Below, in pieces: positions 27,366 through 36,918 of a DNA stretch of 64,000 nt. Both the position numbers and the translations under genes were made by a program. This DNA comes from Neisseria sp. (GTDB lineage Bacteria > Pseudomonadota > Gammaproteobacteria > Burkholderiales > Neisseriaceae), in assembly GCF_030530745.1 (NCBI RefSeq), contig NZ_JAUMUI010000009.1, forward strand, positions 1-64,000. The letters are read 5' to 3'. Below the pieces are notes generated by a model. It did no database searches. It was not told where the DNA came from and saw nothing but the letters and a program-made list of their open reading frames with translations. The first letter of the stretch is position 1; each line of letters starts with the position of its first letter.

Positions 27366-28424
27366 TTAAATTCCTTTTAACTCAATAGATTGAATCCAAG
27401 ATTCAGAACTTGAATAAGTTTTATTTCCAGAAGAAAAAATTTTTTTTAATCTATATGACATTAAATTAGAAAGAGTTGGATCAATAGAAACATTAAATTT
27501 TTCTCCTTCAATCAATAAATTATCTACTGTTTTAACTCCTAAAGCAGTTGATGTTATGAAAATTTCTTTTAGGGACCTTGTTAAAATAGCATTTTTAATC
27601 TCTTCAATAAAAACATCTCGTTCTTCCATTTCTAATCCAGTATTACTTTGGATAAGTTCAATAACACTTTGTCTAGTAACTCCTGATAAAATTGTATCTC
27701 TAAGCTTAGGCGTAATTATTTTATTGTTTATACGAAAAAAAATATTCATTGTGCTTGCCTCTTCAATCATACCATCATGAATAGAAGATAACCAAAGCAC
27801 AGCATCCGCCCCCTGTTTTTGAGCTTGTTCTGTAGCTAAAAATTGATGAGCATAATTAGCTCCAGTTTTTGCAAACCCTAATCCCCCAGGAGTTGCACGA
27901 TGAAAATGATTTATGACAGAAAGTGTAAATTCTTTTGGTTTAAATTCACGGATAGGAGCTGCTAAAACATAAAATAAATATTCTTTGCTTATGATTGGTA
28001 ACATATGGCTATCCAAACCAATTAATACAGGACGTATATACATCCATTTGCTTGGAAATGGATTATTCCAATTTTCTAACTCTGAACAAACTTGATAAAC
28101 AGATTTAATAAAAATATCAAATGAAGGGAAATTTAGACATAATCGCTGAGCAGATTTTTGAAATCGTCTATAATTTAATGATAAACGAAATAAATTTACT
28201 TTTGAACCTATACGATATGCTTTCATCCCTTCAAAAATACTTGCACCAAATTGCAATGCCATAGCACCCGGATTAAGTTGAAGTTCATGAAAATCATATA
28301 ATGAAGGTATATCCCATATATTATTACTAGATCTTGCAACAGATATCTTAGGAGCCCACCCTTCAAACAAATTTTCTGAAGGCAGATTATCTTTCAATAA
28401 TTTTATATCCTCAAATTTAGTCAA
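27366..28424 (-). CDS. Class IV aminotransferase (branched-chain type)
   Basis: A 352-residue PLP enzyme. Hallmarks are LQFGASIFEGMKAYR (residues 57-71), the PLP-binding Lys186 in GFAKTGANYA, and EEASTMNIFF. This is the branched-chain aminotransferase pattern, so it likely interconverts branched or aromatic amino acids and 2-oxo acids. The start is TTG at 28424, with a perfect AGGAGG site 8 nt upstream and an 8-nt overlap with the adenylation gene. The codons are very AT-rich, unlike a core ilvE. In this setting it may supply or recycle an amino acid building block. Confidence 0.88.
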   Translation of the reverse strand: MTKFEDIKLLKDNLPSENLFEGWAPKISVARSSNNIWDIPSLYDFHELQLNPGAMALQFGASIFEGMKAYRIGSKVNLFRLSLNYRRFQKSAQRLCLNFPSFDIFIKSVYQVCSELENWNNPFPSKWMYIRPVLIGLDSHMLPIISKEYLFYVLAAPIREFKPKEFTLSVINHFHRATPGGLGFAKTGANYAHQFLATEQAQKQGADAVLWLSSIHDGMIEEASTMNIFFRINNKIITPKLRDTILSGVTRQSVIELIQSNTGLEMEERDVFIEEIKNAILTRSLKEIFITSTALGVKTVDNLLIEGEKFNVSIDPTLSNLMSYRLKKIFSSGNKTYSSSESWIQSIELKGI

Positions 28425-29988
28425 TTTTACTTCCTCCTATCAATGATTTAATCATCTTCTTTCTATCATTTTTTCCATTTTCCGTAACAGGAATACTCTC
28501 ATGAAAATAATAACGCCTAGGCAACATATATCTTGGTAATATCTGTGAAAGATAATATCTAAGATCAGATTCTACTGAACCTGAAATCAATGATTTACCT
28601 TGATCATTCAAAACTAATGCTGCACATAAAATTTCATTTTCCTCTTCAACTATCGTAAAAACACAGCAGTTTGATATATACTTAAAAGAATTAATATGTT
28701 TTTCGATTTCTTCTATTTCAATACGGTTTCCATTAATTTTTACCTGATTATCTAATCTTCCTACAAAATAAAAACATCCATTTTTATCAAAAAAACAATT
28801 ATCTCCAGTTTTGAAAACTTTATTTAAATCCATAGGTTGATTTGGATCATTTATAAGTCTTTTGGATGTTTCTTCAGGCAATTTCCAATATCCACTGAAC
28901 AATGGCAATCCCCTAATTACAAGCTCTCCTATCCGATCAGATTCATATATTCTATTATTATTTTCATCCCATAACATCATTTCTATAGCACTATGCCCTT
29001 TACCAACAGGGGCGTGAGATATTTCATTAGATAAAAAATAATTAGTATCTAAAATTTCAAATGTGCAGGCAATACTCTCTGATTGTCCATATATATTATA
29101 AAAAACTATTTCTGGTAATTTTTCATAGATTTTTCTCATATTGGCAACAGGAAAATGTTCACCTGCAAAAATTATTTGCTTTAGTGTTACAAATTGACTT
29201 ATTTTTTCATAACACACTTTAAGTATTAATTTCCATACAGTTGGGACACTACTTAAATGAGTAATTTCCCACTTTACTAATAAATCAATTAATTTTTCAG
29301 GTCGTTTTAACAATAATTTATTAGGTAAATATAAAGTTGTCCCCGTACTTAAACATAAACCGATATCCAATAATGAAAAATCAAATTGCAATGGAGACAA
29401 ACTTGCATATCTAGATCTAAGAGGAATTTTAATATGATCAATTAATCCTTTGAAAAAAGAAACTACTGCAACATGACTCATCACAATACCTTTAGGTTTT
29501 CCAGTTGTTCCTGACGTAAATATAATCCATACAGCATCAGTTTCTAATGATTTTTTTTCAGCTGGGATCATAATACTAGGATTTTTTTGAATATGTATAC
29601 AGAATCTATTGAATATTGGCTCAATACAGTTTTCATTTAAATGTTGATTCAGCACATGATTATCTTCAAATAAGATTAACACAGGATCTAACTCTTCAAT
29701 AATACTATGATATCTGGATTGAGGAGTTTCAGGAGAAATAACTGTAAATATTGATCCTACAATTGATGATGCCAATAAAAAACAAATACTATAGAAACTT
29801 GAGTCTGCAACAATAACTATTCTATCACCAGTTTTAATACCCATATCTTTTAACCAAATGGCACATTGATATGAACTATGTTTTAATGTATTATAAGTAT
29901 AACTTCCATAAGGATCTATAATTGCATATGAGTCATTACTTCTTTTATTAAATTTTTCATTAAGCCATAAATCATGAAGAAATTCCAT
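28417..29988 (-). CDS. Stand-alone amino-acid adenylation enzyme
   Basis: A 523-residue AMP-forming ligase that activates a carboxylate with ATP and loads it on a carrier protein. Core motifs are A3 IFTSGTTGKPKG (156-167), A4 FDFS (202-205), A5 NIYGQSES (298-305), A7 KTGDNCFF (393-400), A8 GRLDNQVKINGNRIE (410-424) and A10 with Lys506 in ENGKNDRK. The Asp in FDFS is the residue that holds the alpha-amino group in peptide synthetases and DltA, so an amino acid is the likely substrate. No condensation or thioesterase domain is attached. It starts 4 nt after the RraA-like gene. Confidence 0.88.
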   Translation of the reverse strand: MEFLHDLWLNEKFNKRSNDSYAIIDPYGSYTYNTLKHSSYQCAIWLKDMGIKTGDRIVIVADSSFYSICFLLASSIVGSIFTVISPETPQSRYHSIIEELDPVLILFEDNHVLNQHLNENCIEPIFNRFCIHIQKNPSIMIPAEKKSLETDAVWIIFTSGTTGKPKGIVMSHVAVVSFFKGLIDHIKIPLRSRYASLSPLQFDFSLLDIGLCLSTGTTLYLPNKLLLKRPEKLIDLLVKWEITHLSSVPTVWKLILKVCYEKISQFVTLKQIIFAGEHFPVANMRKIYEKLPEIVFYNIYGQSESIACTFEILDTNYFLSNEISHAPVGKGHSAIEMMLWDENNNRIYESDRIGELVIRGLPLFSGYWKLPEETSKRLINDPNQPMDLNKVFKTGDNCFFDKNGCFYFVGRLDNQVKINGNRIEIEEIEKHINSFKYISNCCVFTIVEEENEILCAALVLNDQGKSLISGSVESDLRYYLSQILPRYMLPRRYYFHESIPVTENGKNDRKKMIKSLIGGSKID

Positions 29989-29992
29989 AATA

Positions 29993-30661
29993 CTAAAACT
30001 CCACTATAATAGGTTCATCTCTTAATATATGTCCTTCAATATTCATCATTTTTATGATATCCTCACCTGCAATTATACGTTTTTTATACATTTCTTCTTT
30101 CTTATTTTTAATAGATGCTGATTTAATAATTAACCTTGCATGCTCTTTAGGTACATACAACATTCCATCCATATCTCCAAAAATCCAATCACCTAAATCA
30201 AAGCTAACATCACCAATTGATATAGATTTTGTATAATGGGTATCTCTATTTATCTTTCCTAAAGAAGCAGCCATTGGAGAACAAAATAAAGCCCAAACAG
30301 GTAATTCTAATATACTAGCCTCCGCAACATCTCTCACCCCCCCAAGGCAAACAATTCCACTAAGATTTTTTTGCTTAGCAGCTAGCATAACAATATCACC
30401 TAATAATGCTTTTTTTTGACAATAATCTTTAATTAATAAAACGCTTCCTTCAGGTACTTTATTTAGCCCTTGTAATACAGGAAGAATCTCACCTTTTGTT
30501 TCTACTGGAAACACTGGGCCAGCTAAAAATAAATTAGGTGTAAAATTTTGTAGACTATGTTGTTTTATAATTTTGACATATCCCATGCCCTTATCCCAAA
30601 CCACAGCAGTTCCAAGCCTTTTTGCTTCACTTAGCATTTGATTTATAATATTAATTTCCAT
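29993..30661 (-). CDS. RraA-like protein (aldolase/decarboxylase family)
   Basis: A 222-residue protein of the RraA/HMG-aldolase fold. Visible blocks are LLGDIVMLAAKQKNLSGIVCLGGVRDVAEASILELPVWA (about 87-125, including Arg110-Asp111) and GDWIFGDMDGMLYVP. Some members bind divalent metal and cleave or decarboxylate 4-hydroxy-2-oxo acids; RraA itself inhibits RNase E. The start is ATG 30661, overlapping the carrier-protein gene by 11 nt. A G7 run lies in the coding strand (30337-30343). Within this operon an enzymatic role on a 2-oxo acid is more likely than RNase control. It is not the housekeeping RraA as far as I can tell. Confidence 0.75.
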   Translation of the reverse strand: MEINIINQMLSEAKRLGTAVVWDKGMGYVKIIKQHSLQNFTPNLFLAGPVFPVETKGEILPVLQGLNKVPEGSVLLIKDYCQKKALLGDIVMLAAKQKNLSGIVCLGGVRDVAEASILELPVWALFCSPMAASLGKINRDTHYTKSISIGDVSFDLGDWIFGDMDGMLYVPKEHARLIIKSASIKNKKEEMYKKRIIAGEDIIKMMNIEGHILRDEPIIVEF

Positions 30662-30890
30662 AATTTTTATATATTGATTTAATAGTTGAAAATTTTGATA
30701 CTTTAAAATCATCTATATCAATAGAGTTTCCTGTTAAATTTTCAATAAAAATAATTAATTCAACAAGAATTAAAGAATCAACATATCCCGATTCAATAAT
30801 AAGAGTATCTTCTTGAATCAAACTAGAATCAATTCCTGCTTTTTCTGAAATGAATTTTTTTACCTCAAAAGTAAATTTTTCATATATCAT
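30651..30890 (-). CDS. Acyl/peptidyl carrier protein
   Basis: A 79-residue carrier protein. The phosphopantetheine Ser lies in YVDSLILVELI, preceded by an acidic helix region and followed by the typical FSTIKSIY helix. The start chosen is ATG 30890 with AAGGA just upstream, not the longer frame to 30911. It sits between the AurF-like and RraA-like genes and overlaps the latter. The adenylation enzyme two genes on is the obvious loading partner. No phosphopantetheinyl transferase is encoded nearby, so a host one would be used. Confidence 0.87.
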   Translation of the reverse strand: MIYEKFTFEVKKFISEKAGIDSSLIQEDTLIIESGYVDSLILVELIIFIENLTGNSIDIDDFKVSKFSTIKSIYKNYGN

Positions 30891-30932
30891 GATTTTCCTT
30901 CCCATATTCAATTAATGTTTAAATCTAAAATA

Positions 30933-31805
30933 CTATTTAGCTGGTAATAAATCCATTTCTCCTAAAAAGTTAATTAGAGAATTAACCCTTTTTATAGATT
31001 TTGGACTTTTAGCAAAAAAACTCTCATTTGAATACGATATCAATTTTTCTCTTAATAAAAAGGCTTCTTTAATTCCAATCTCTTGATAAATCTTTATATT
31101 ATGGTAATCAATATGCCTTGTTTTTAAATAATTAAGAACATGATCTTGTAACTTTTTCCACTCAAATGAACCAACTAACTGTTTTACAAATTCCACATGT
31201 TCACGTACTAACAGCCTGCCAAATGATATATGCCGTCCTTCATCTGCTACATGATAGGCATTAATAGCACGAACCAACTCAGGTAACCTATCATCATTCA
31301 TTAGAGTTTCATTAATCCCCTGCCCTAATTCTTCAAAAATTAAAACATGAATAAATGTTAATAAATCTTCAGTTTCAGCATACTCCCACATATCTCCTTG
31401 TGCGTAAGAATAAAGAATTGGGTAAAATTTACCGTATTTCTCACAAAAATCTGCAAACATTCTCATATGATTATTTTCTTCTTCTATAAAAAAATGAAAA
31501 TATTTTCTAAATGCTGAATATCTTGATTTGAACATACGCCTAACCATATTGGCTACAACTTCTTTTTCTCCAGATGCAGATACTGAGCATAAAAGACAAA
31601 ATTCTAATTGCGACAACCGTTTTTGTTGTTCAATAGATAATTTATCATATTCAGGCTGGCCATAAATTGTTATAAGCTCAGGTGAAATCCAAAAGCTATC
31701 CATATCAGGAGCCTTATTCCAAGGCAAATCGTCAAATGGGTTTAATCTTCGCTTAATAGAAGCTTTTAAAAGGTTTTCGATGATATTATCTTTGCGTATT
31801 GACAT
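30933..31805 (-). CDS. AurF-like diiron N-oxygenase family protein
   Basis: A 290-residue helical ferritin-like protein that should carry two irons. The likely ligands are Glu68, Glu110 and His113 (EENNHM), Glu158, His185, Glu189 and His192 (HVADEGRH). The 27-residue step from Glu158 to His185 and the following 4 and 3 match AurF, the p-aminobenzoate N-oxygenase, including its extra third histidine. It probably oxidises an amine to hydroxylamine or nitro, possibly on the carrier-bound substrate. It is the first gene of the operon; the ATG at 31805 has no strong ribosome site. Confidence 0.82.
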   Translation of the reverse strand: MSIRKDNIIENLLKASIKRRLNPFDDLPWNKAPDMDSFWISPELITIYGQPEYDKLSIEQQKRLSQLEFCLLCSVSASGEKEVVANMVRRMFKSRYSAFRKYFHFFIEEENNHMRMFADFCEKYGKFYPILYSYAQGDMWEYAETEDLLTFIHVLIFEELGQGINETLMNDDRLPELVRAINAYHVADEGRHISFGRLLVREHVEFVKQLVGSFEWKKLQDHVLNYLKTRHIDYHNIKIYQEIGIKEAFLLREKLISYSNESFFAKSPKSIKRVNSLINFLGEMDLLPAK

Positions 31806-31851
31806 GGGATATTTAGTACCTTTATGTTTTTTAAGATTAAAAATAATTTTT

Positions 31852-31881
31852 AATGTATGCCCCCCCCCCTAGAAAGTTCAA
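31852..31881 (-). promoter_or_regulatory. Predicted poly-G spacer promoter of the biosynthetic operon
   Basis: On the - strand, TTGAAC (-35, 31876-31881) and TACATT (-10, 31852-31857) are separated by 18 nt, of which ten are a G run. Transcription would start about 40 nt upstream of the AurF-like ATG. Neisserial porA and fetA have the same design, in which tract length sets promoter strength; at G9 the spacer would be the optimal 17. Confidence 0.55.
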
Positions 31882-32079
31882 ATTAATTTATAACTATTTG
31901 ATTATAAAATGAATTTATTTCAAAACTTGGATCAACATTCTTGTTCTTTCAAAGGTTAATACACATTTTTCATATTTAAATTTGTGCAATCACAAAGATC
32001 ACATGCTACTACTTAAAAGTATTTTTAGCATAATGTAATTCCTATCCCCTATAAATACGATGAGGCTGCCTTTTGTATT

Positions 32080-32088
32080 CCCCCCCCC
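32080..32088. repeat. Homopolymer C9
   Basis: Nine C in AT-rich DNA. On the - strand it is flanked by TTGGAT and TACAAA at 15-nt spacing, which could be a second, weaker promoter towards the operon. Function is uncertain. Confidence 0.6.
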
Positions 32089-32218
32089 TAATATCCAACT
32101 TACTCGTGACTAATCTGAATTTTTAAGAGATTCCACAAAATAAGCAGTATTAAGTATTAACTGCATAACTCACATTTCCTCTATAATTGAAAAGTCTTTG
32201 CATCAAAATTCCTTGCGG

Positions 32219-32247
32219 TTGCCCCCCCCCGTTTGTGGCGGTAAAAT
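32219..32247 (+). promoter_or_regulatory. Predicted poly-C promoter of the OmpA-domain gene
   Basis: TTGCCC (-35) and TAAAAT (-10, 32242-32247) are 17 nt apart, and the C9 run covers the end of the -35 and the start of the spacer. The same cassette with a different spacer (TTGAAA, 18 nt, TAAAAT) is found at 60062-60091, which supports the assignment. Confidence 0.55.
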
Positions 32248-32342
32248 CTGGTTTTATCTGCAGGGGCTCAGCCTCTTTCAAATCAGGGCAACGCTTTATG
32301 TGCCGCCCCATGTTGAAACATAATCTATTAAAGGAAAAGGAA

Positions 32343-32999
32343 ATGTCGGACAACAACGACCACAAAGAACAGCGCATCGGTTTATGGATTGCCGGCGGCG
32401 CAGCGGCGCTGTCGGTATTGTCGATTCTTTTTTACGCCGTTTGGGGTTGGGAAAACGGCAAAATCGAAGGTTCGCCCGGCTACGGCCAAGAAGCTTCGGC
32501 GGCAGTAGTTGAAGAAACCGTCGCTGCGGCTTCCGCTCACGAAACCCAGGCTCACGAAACTTCGGAGGCCTCGGAAAACGATACTGCCGCCGCGTCTGCT
32601 GCAGAATCTTCCGCTTCCGGCGCCGCCGCCGAACAGATTCTGGCCGACACTCAAACCGTTACGGCGGGCGACGGTGCGCAAACAGTGGTTGAAAACGGCA
32701 TTGTGAAGTTCTACTTTGCTACCGGCAAAGCCGATTTGGCCGCCGATACCGAAGAAGCCCTGCAAGATGTGCTGGCGGGGGTGAAAGAAGGCAGAAAGGC
32801 TGTAATTTCAGGCTTTCATGATGCCACAGGCAACCGCATGAAAAATGAAGAACTGTCGAAAAAACGCGCTTTTGCCGTGCGCGACGCCCTGCTGGGGCTG
32901 GGTGTGCCCGAGTCGCAAATCGAGCTGCGCAAACCTGAAAACGCAGAAGGCAGCGGCAACAACGCCGAAGCCCGCCGCGTAGAAGTGGTACTGGAATAA
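32343..32999 (+). CDS. OmpA-domain membrane-anchored protein
   Basis: A 218-residue protein with a short cytosolic N-terminus, one membrane helix (about residues 14-32, AGGAAALSVLSILFYAVWGW), a long Ala/Ser/Glu-rich flexible region (about 45-105), and a C-terminal OmpA-like peptidoglycan-binding domain (VKFYFATGKADLA ... SKKRAFAVRDALLGLGVPESQIE ... NNAEARRVEVVLE). The helix has no signal-peptidase site, so it is probably anchored in the inner membrane with OmpA in the periplasm. The ATG at 32343 has AAAGGAAAAGG upstream. It borders the AT-rich island but has host composition. Confidence 0.85.
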   Translation: MSDNNDHKEQRIGLWIAGGAAALSVLSILFYAVWGWENGKIEGSPGYGQEASAAVVEETVAAASAHETQAHETSEASENDTAAASAAESSASGAAAEQILADTQTVTAGDGAQTVVENGIVKFYFATGKADLAADTEEALQDVLAGVKEGRKAVISGFHDATGNRMKNEELSKKRAFAVRDALLGLGVPESQIELRKPENAEGSGNNAEARRVEVVLE

Positions 33000-33017
33000 G
33001 CAGTTTTTCCTTCTACA

Positions 33018-33048
33018 AAAAAGCCCGGTTTTCACATCCGGGCTTTTT
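33018..33048. terminator. Intrinsic terminator after the OmpA-domain gene
   Basis: AAAAAGCCCGG and CCGGGCTTTTT form an 11-bp stem with a 9-nt loop, ending in a T run. It lies between convergent genes and works in both directions. Confidence 0.88.
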
Positions 33049-33107
33049 GTTTAACTGTGTTTTCAAACGGTCTGCGGGTTTTTAAGACCCGCAAAACACC
33101 ACCAAGC

Positions 33108-34796
<1,689 letters not shown>

Positions 34797-35155
34797 GATG
34801 TTCGGCTTTACGGGAACAACGGCCAACAAGCAGTAAGGCCGTCTGAAATAATGCGTTGGCGAAAAAAGCGATTGTACCTTATTTCGGCATTGTTTACAGT
34901 TGCCGGCTGCCCGGGCAGGAACAGACCCCGCCGCAGCCTAGGGTTTCCTGTTGCGGCATCCGGCGCTTTTCCGTACCCTCCTGCCCGCCGGCTGTTTTTC
35001 AGAAAGCCGCCAACGGAATGCAGGCCGTCCGGAACTGCCGCGAAAGCTTTCAAACAACCTGTTATAACAAAAACATCTTATATTAAAACCAAGCATTCTT
35101 TCCTTTTTTCAGAAGGCCTGATTAAAGTAGCACGCATTTCAATCAGGAGCCCGTC
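34797..35155. other. Intergenic region between divergent glnS and cysN
   Basis: About 360 bases with one uptake sequence near 34835 and an AT-rich stretch around 35060-35110 that could hold the cysN promoter. A good ribosome site (CAGGAG) precedes cysN. No cysD is present here. Confidence 0.6.
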
Positions 35156-36466
35156 ATGACCGCCACCACCGCCCCCCTCCTCCGTTTTATCACCGCCGGC
35201 AGCGTTGACGACGGCAAATCCACCCTGATCGGCCGCCTGCTCTACGACAGCAAAACCTTGTTAACCGACCAGCTAGCCAAACTCGACCAAGCCGCGCAAA
35301 ACGGCCAAACGCCCGACTTCGCAGGCCTCACCGACGGCTTGGCCGCCGAACGCGAACAAGGCATCACCATCGATGTGGCCTACCGCTATTTCGCCACCCC
35401 CGCGCGCAAATTCATCATCGCCGACACCCCGGGGCACGAACAATACACCCGCAACATGGTTACCGGCGCCTCCACCGCCGATGCCGCCATCGTGCTGGTG
35501 GATGCCACCCGCGTCGATTTCAGCAGTGCCGGGCCCATGCTGCTGCCGCAAACCAAACGACACAGCGCCATTCTGAAACTGCTCGGCTGCCCCAACATCA
35601 TCGTGGCCGTCAACAAACTCGACCTGCTCGATTTCGACGAAAACAAATACCAAGCCATCACCCGCGCCTATCAGAAACTGGCCGGACAAATCGGGCTGGA
35701 AGCGCAAGTGTATTTTTTGCCCATCAGCGCGCTGAACGGCGACAACATCGTCAACCCCAGCACCCGCACACCGTGGTATAACGGCCTGCCCCTGCTGCCC
35801 CTGCTAGAAAGCCTGCCCGTAACGCGTAACAACGCCGCCGCCCAGCCCGCCCACTTTCCCGTTCAGCGCGTTGCACGCCAAGACGGCAGCAGCAGCGACG
35901 ACTTCCGCGGCTATCAAGGCCGTTTGGAAGCAGGCCGTCTGAAAAGCGGCGACGAAATCAAAGTGCTGCCCGGCGGTAAAACCGCCAAAATTGCCGGCAT
36001 CTTCAGCCCCAAAGGCCGCACCGGCGAAGCCGAAGCAGGAGAAGTCATCACCCTCACGCTCGACACCGACCTCGACATTTCGCGCGGCGACAGCATAGTT
36101 TCGGTAAACAGCCCCATCGAGCCGCAGCAAAACTTCCAAGCCTCACTGTGCTGGTTCGACGAAACCCCGCTCAACCTGCGCCGCAAATACCTGCTCAAAC
36201 AAGGCACCCGAACCACCGCAGCCCGCATCGGCGAAATCGCCTACGTGTGGGACGTGCACACCTTAAGCCGCGTGCAGTCGGCGGCCGAGTTGAAGCTGAA
36301 CGACATCGGCAGCGTCAGCTTCAAAACCCAGCAGCCGCTGGCCGCCACCACCTATGCCGAAAACCCCGCCACCGGCGCGTTTATCCTGATAGACGAAGCC
36401 ACCAACCACACCGTAGCCGCCGGCATGATACGCAGCAGCGCCCAAGAGGGCACCTTCGAAATTTAA
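35156..36466 (+). CDS. cysN: Sulfate adenylyltransferase subunit 1 (GTPase)
   Basis: GTPase subunit of ATP sulfurylase, which with CysD makes adenosine 5'-phosphosulfate for cysteine synthesis. It has 436 residues. G1 is GSVDDGKST, G3 is DTPGHEQYTRNM and G4 is NKLD, followed by two beta-barrel domains. An uptake sequence is embedded near 35933. The start ATG has CAGGAG upstream. In other neisseriae cysN directly follows cysD within a cys operon; here both neighbours are unrelated (glnS upstream, small gene downstream). There is no APS kinase fusion. Confidence 0.95.
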   Translation: MTATTAPLLRFITAGSVDDGKSTLIGRLLYDSKTLLTDQLAKLDQAAQNGQTPDFAGLTDGLAAEREQGITIDVAYRYFATPARKFIIADTPGHEQYTRNMVTGASTADAAIVLVDATRVDFSSAGPMLLPQTKRHSAILKLLGCPNIIVAVNKLDLLDFDENKYQAITRAYQKLAGQIGLEAQVYFLPISALNGDNIVNPSTRTPWYNGLPLLPLLESLPVTRNNAAAQPAHFPVQRVARQDGSSSDDFRGYQGRLEAGRLKSGDEIKVLPGGKTAKIAGIFSPKGRTGEAEAGEVITLTLDTDLDISRGDSIVSVNSPIEPQQNFQASLCWFDETPLNLRRKYLLKQGTRTTAARIGEIAYVWDVHTLSRVQSAAELKLNDIGSVSFKTQQPLAATTYAENPATGAFILIDEATNHTVAAGMIRSSAQEGTFEI

Positions 36467-36770
36467 GCCGGCATTTCCGGCCTGCTCCAATCACGCCTGA
36501 AATACAAACCGCACCCTCTCTGCCGGCACAGCAATCCGGGTACAGCCGTTTCGGCTGCCGAAACCTGCCGGAACAGTGCCGTTGAAGCAGGTACGGTCCG
36601 GCACATTTCCGGCAGCCTTACCACGGTTGATTATGCCGTCTGAAACCGTTGCAAAGCACGCGCTCTTAGCAGGAATAAACAATGTTTATCAAAACAAGGC
36701 TTGTAATAAACAGCTAAAGCCATTATATTGCTTGAATCTCACGTCACGACAACAACAACGAAAGGAGACG
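36467..36770. other. Intergenic region after cysN
   Basis: About 300 bases. It holds GC-rich imperfect hairpins just after the cysN stop (AAGCCGGC..GCCGGC type), one uptake sequence near 36635 (ATGCCGTCTGAA) and the predicted promoter of the 36-aa gene. I see no other gene. Confidence 0.6.
36701..36729 (+). promoter_or_regulatory. Predicted sigma-70 promoter of the 36-aa gene
   Basis: TTGTAA (-35) and TATATT (-10, 36724-36729) are separated by 17 nt. It lies about 40 nt upstream of the small gene, which has its own strong ribosome site. Confidence 0.5.
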
Positions 36771-36881
36771 ATGATGCAGCACCGCAGACGTCAAGCTATC
36801 TTCCAGGCAGCCAAACGCGCTTTCCAAGCCCCGGCCAAGCCTGCGGACGGCAAAACTGCCCGCACCAAAACCGCCTGCTGA
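36771..36881 (+). CDS. Small basic protein of 36 residues, unknown function
   Basis: The frame MMQHRRRQAIFQAAKRAFQA ... ends with Cys and a TGA at 36879. It has a strong AAAGGAG ribosome site at ideal distance, a likely promoter upstream and an uptake-sequence terminator downstream, so it is a complete small transcription unit. The product is highly basic (10 Arg/Lys and a His) with one amphipathic helix. It could be a real small protein, a nucleic-acid-binding peptide or a leader. Either of two ATGs may be used. I do not recognise a family. Confidence 0.6.
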   Translation: MMQHRRRQAIFQAAKRAFQAPAKPADGKTARTKTAC

Positions 36882-36918
36882 TTCAGGCAATTTTATTTCA
36901 AATTTATTACAACGCAAA

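Larger units (their letters stand above)
31806..32342. other. AT-rich intergenic region with three poly-C tracts
   Basis: A 537-nt gap between the divergent AurF-like and OmpA-like genes. It holds C10 at 31860-31869, C9 at 32080-32088 and C9 at 32222-32230. The first and third lie inside predicted promoters for the two flanking genes. Host-like GC-rich sequence returns near 32215. I see no gene, tRNA or attachment site. Confidence 0.7.

Noticed and set aside
23460-32200. Prophage or integrative element
   Set aside because: No integrase, structural phage gene, or attachment site in a tRNA was found at either edge of the AT-rich island.
32187-32342. Longer OmpA-domain frame that runs through the C9 tract
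   Set aside because: It would make the C tract coding, but the ATG at 32343 has the ribosome site and a repeated promoter cassette lies in this stretch.
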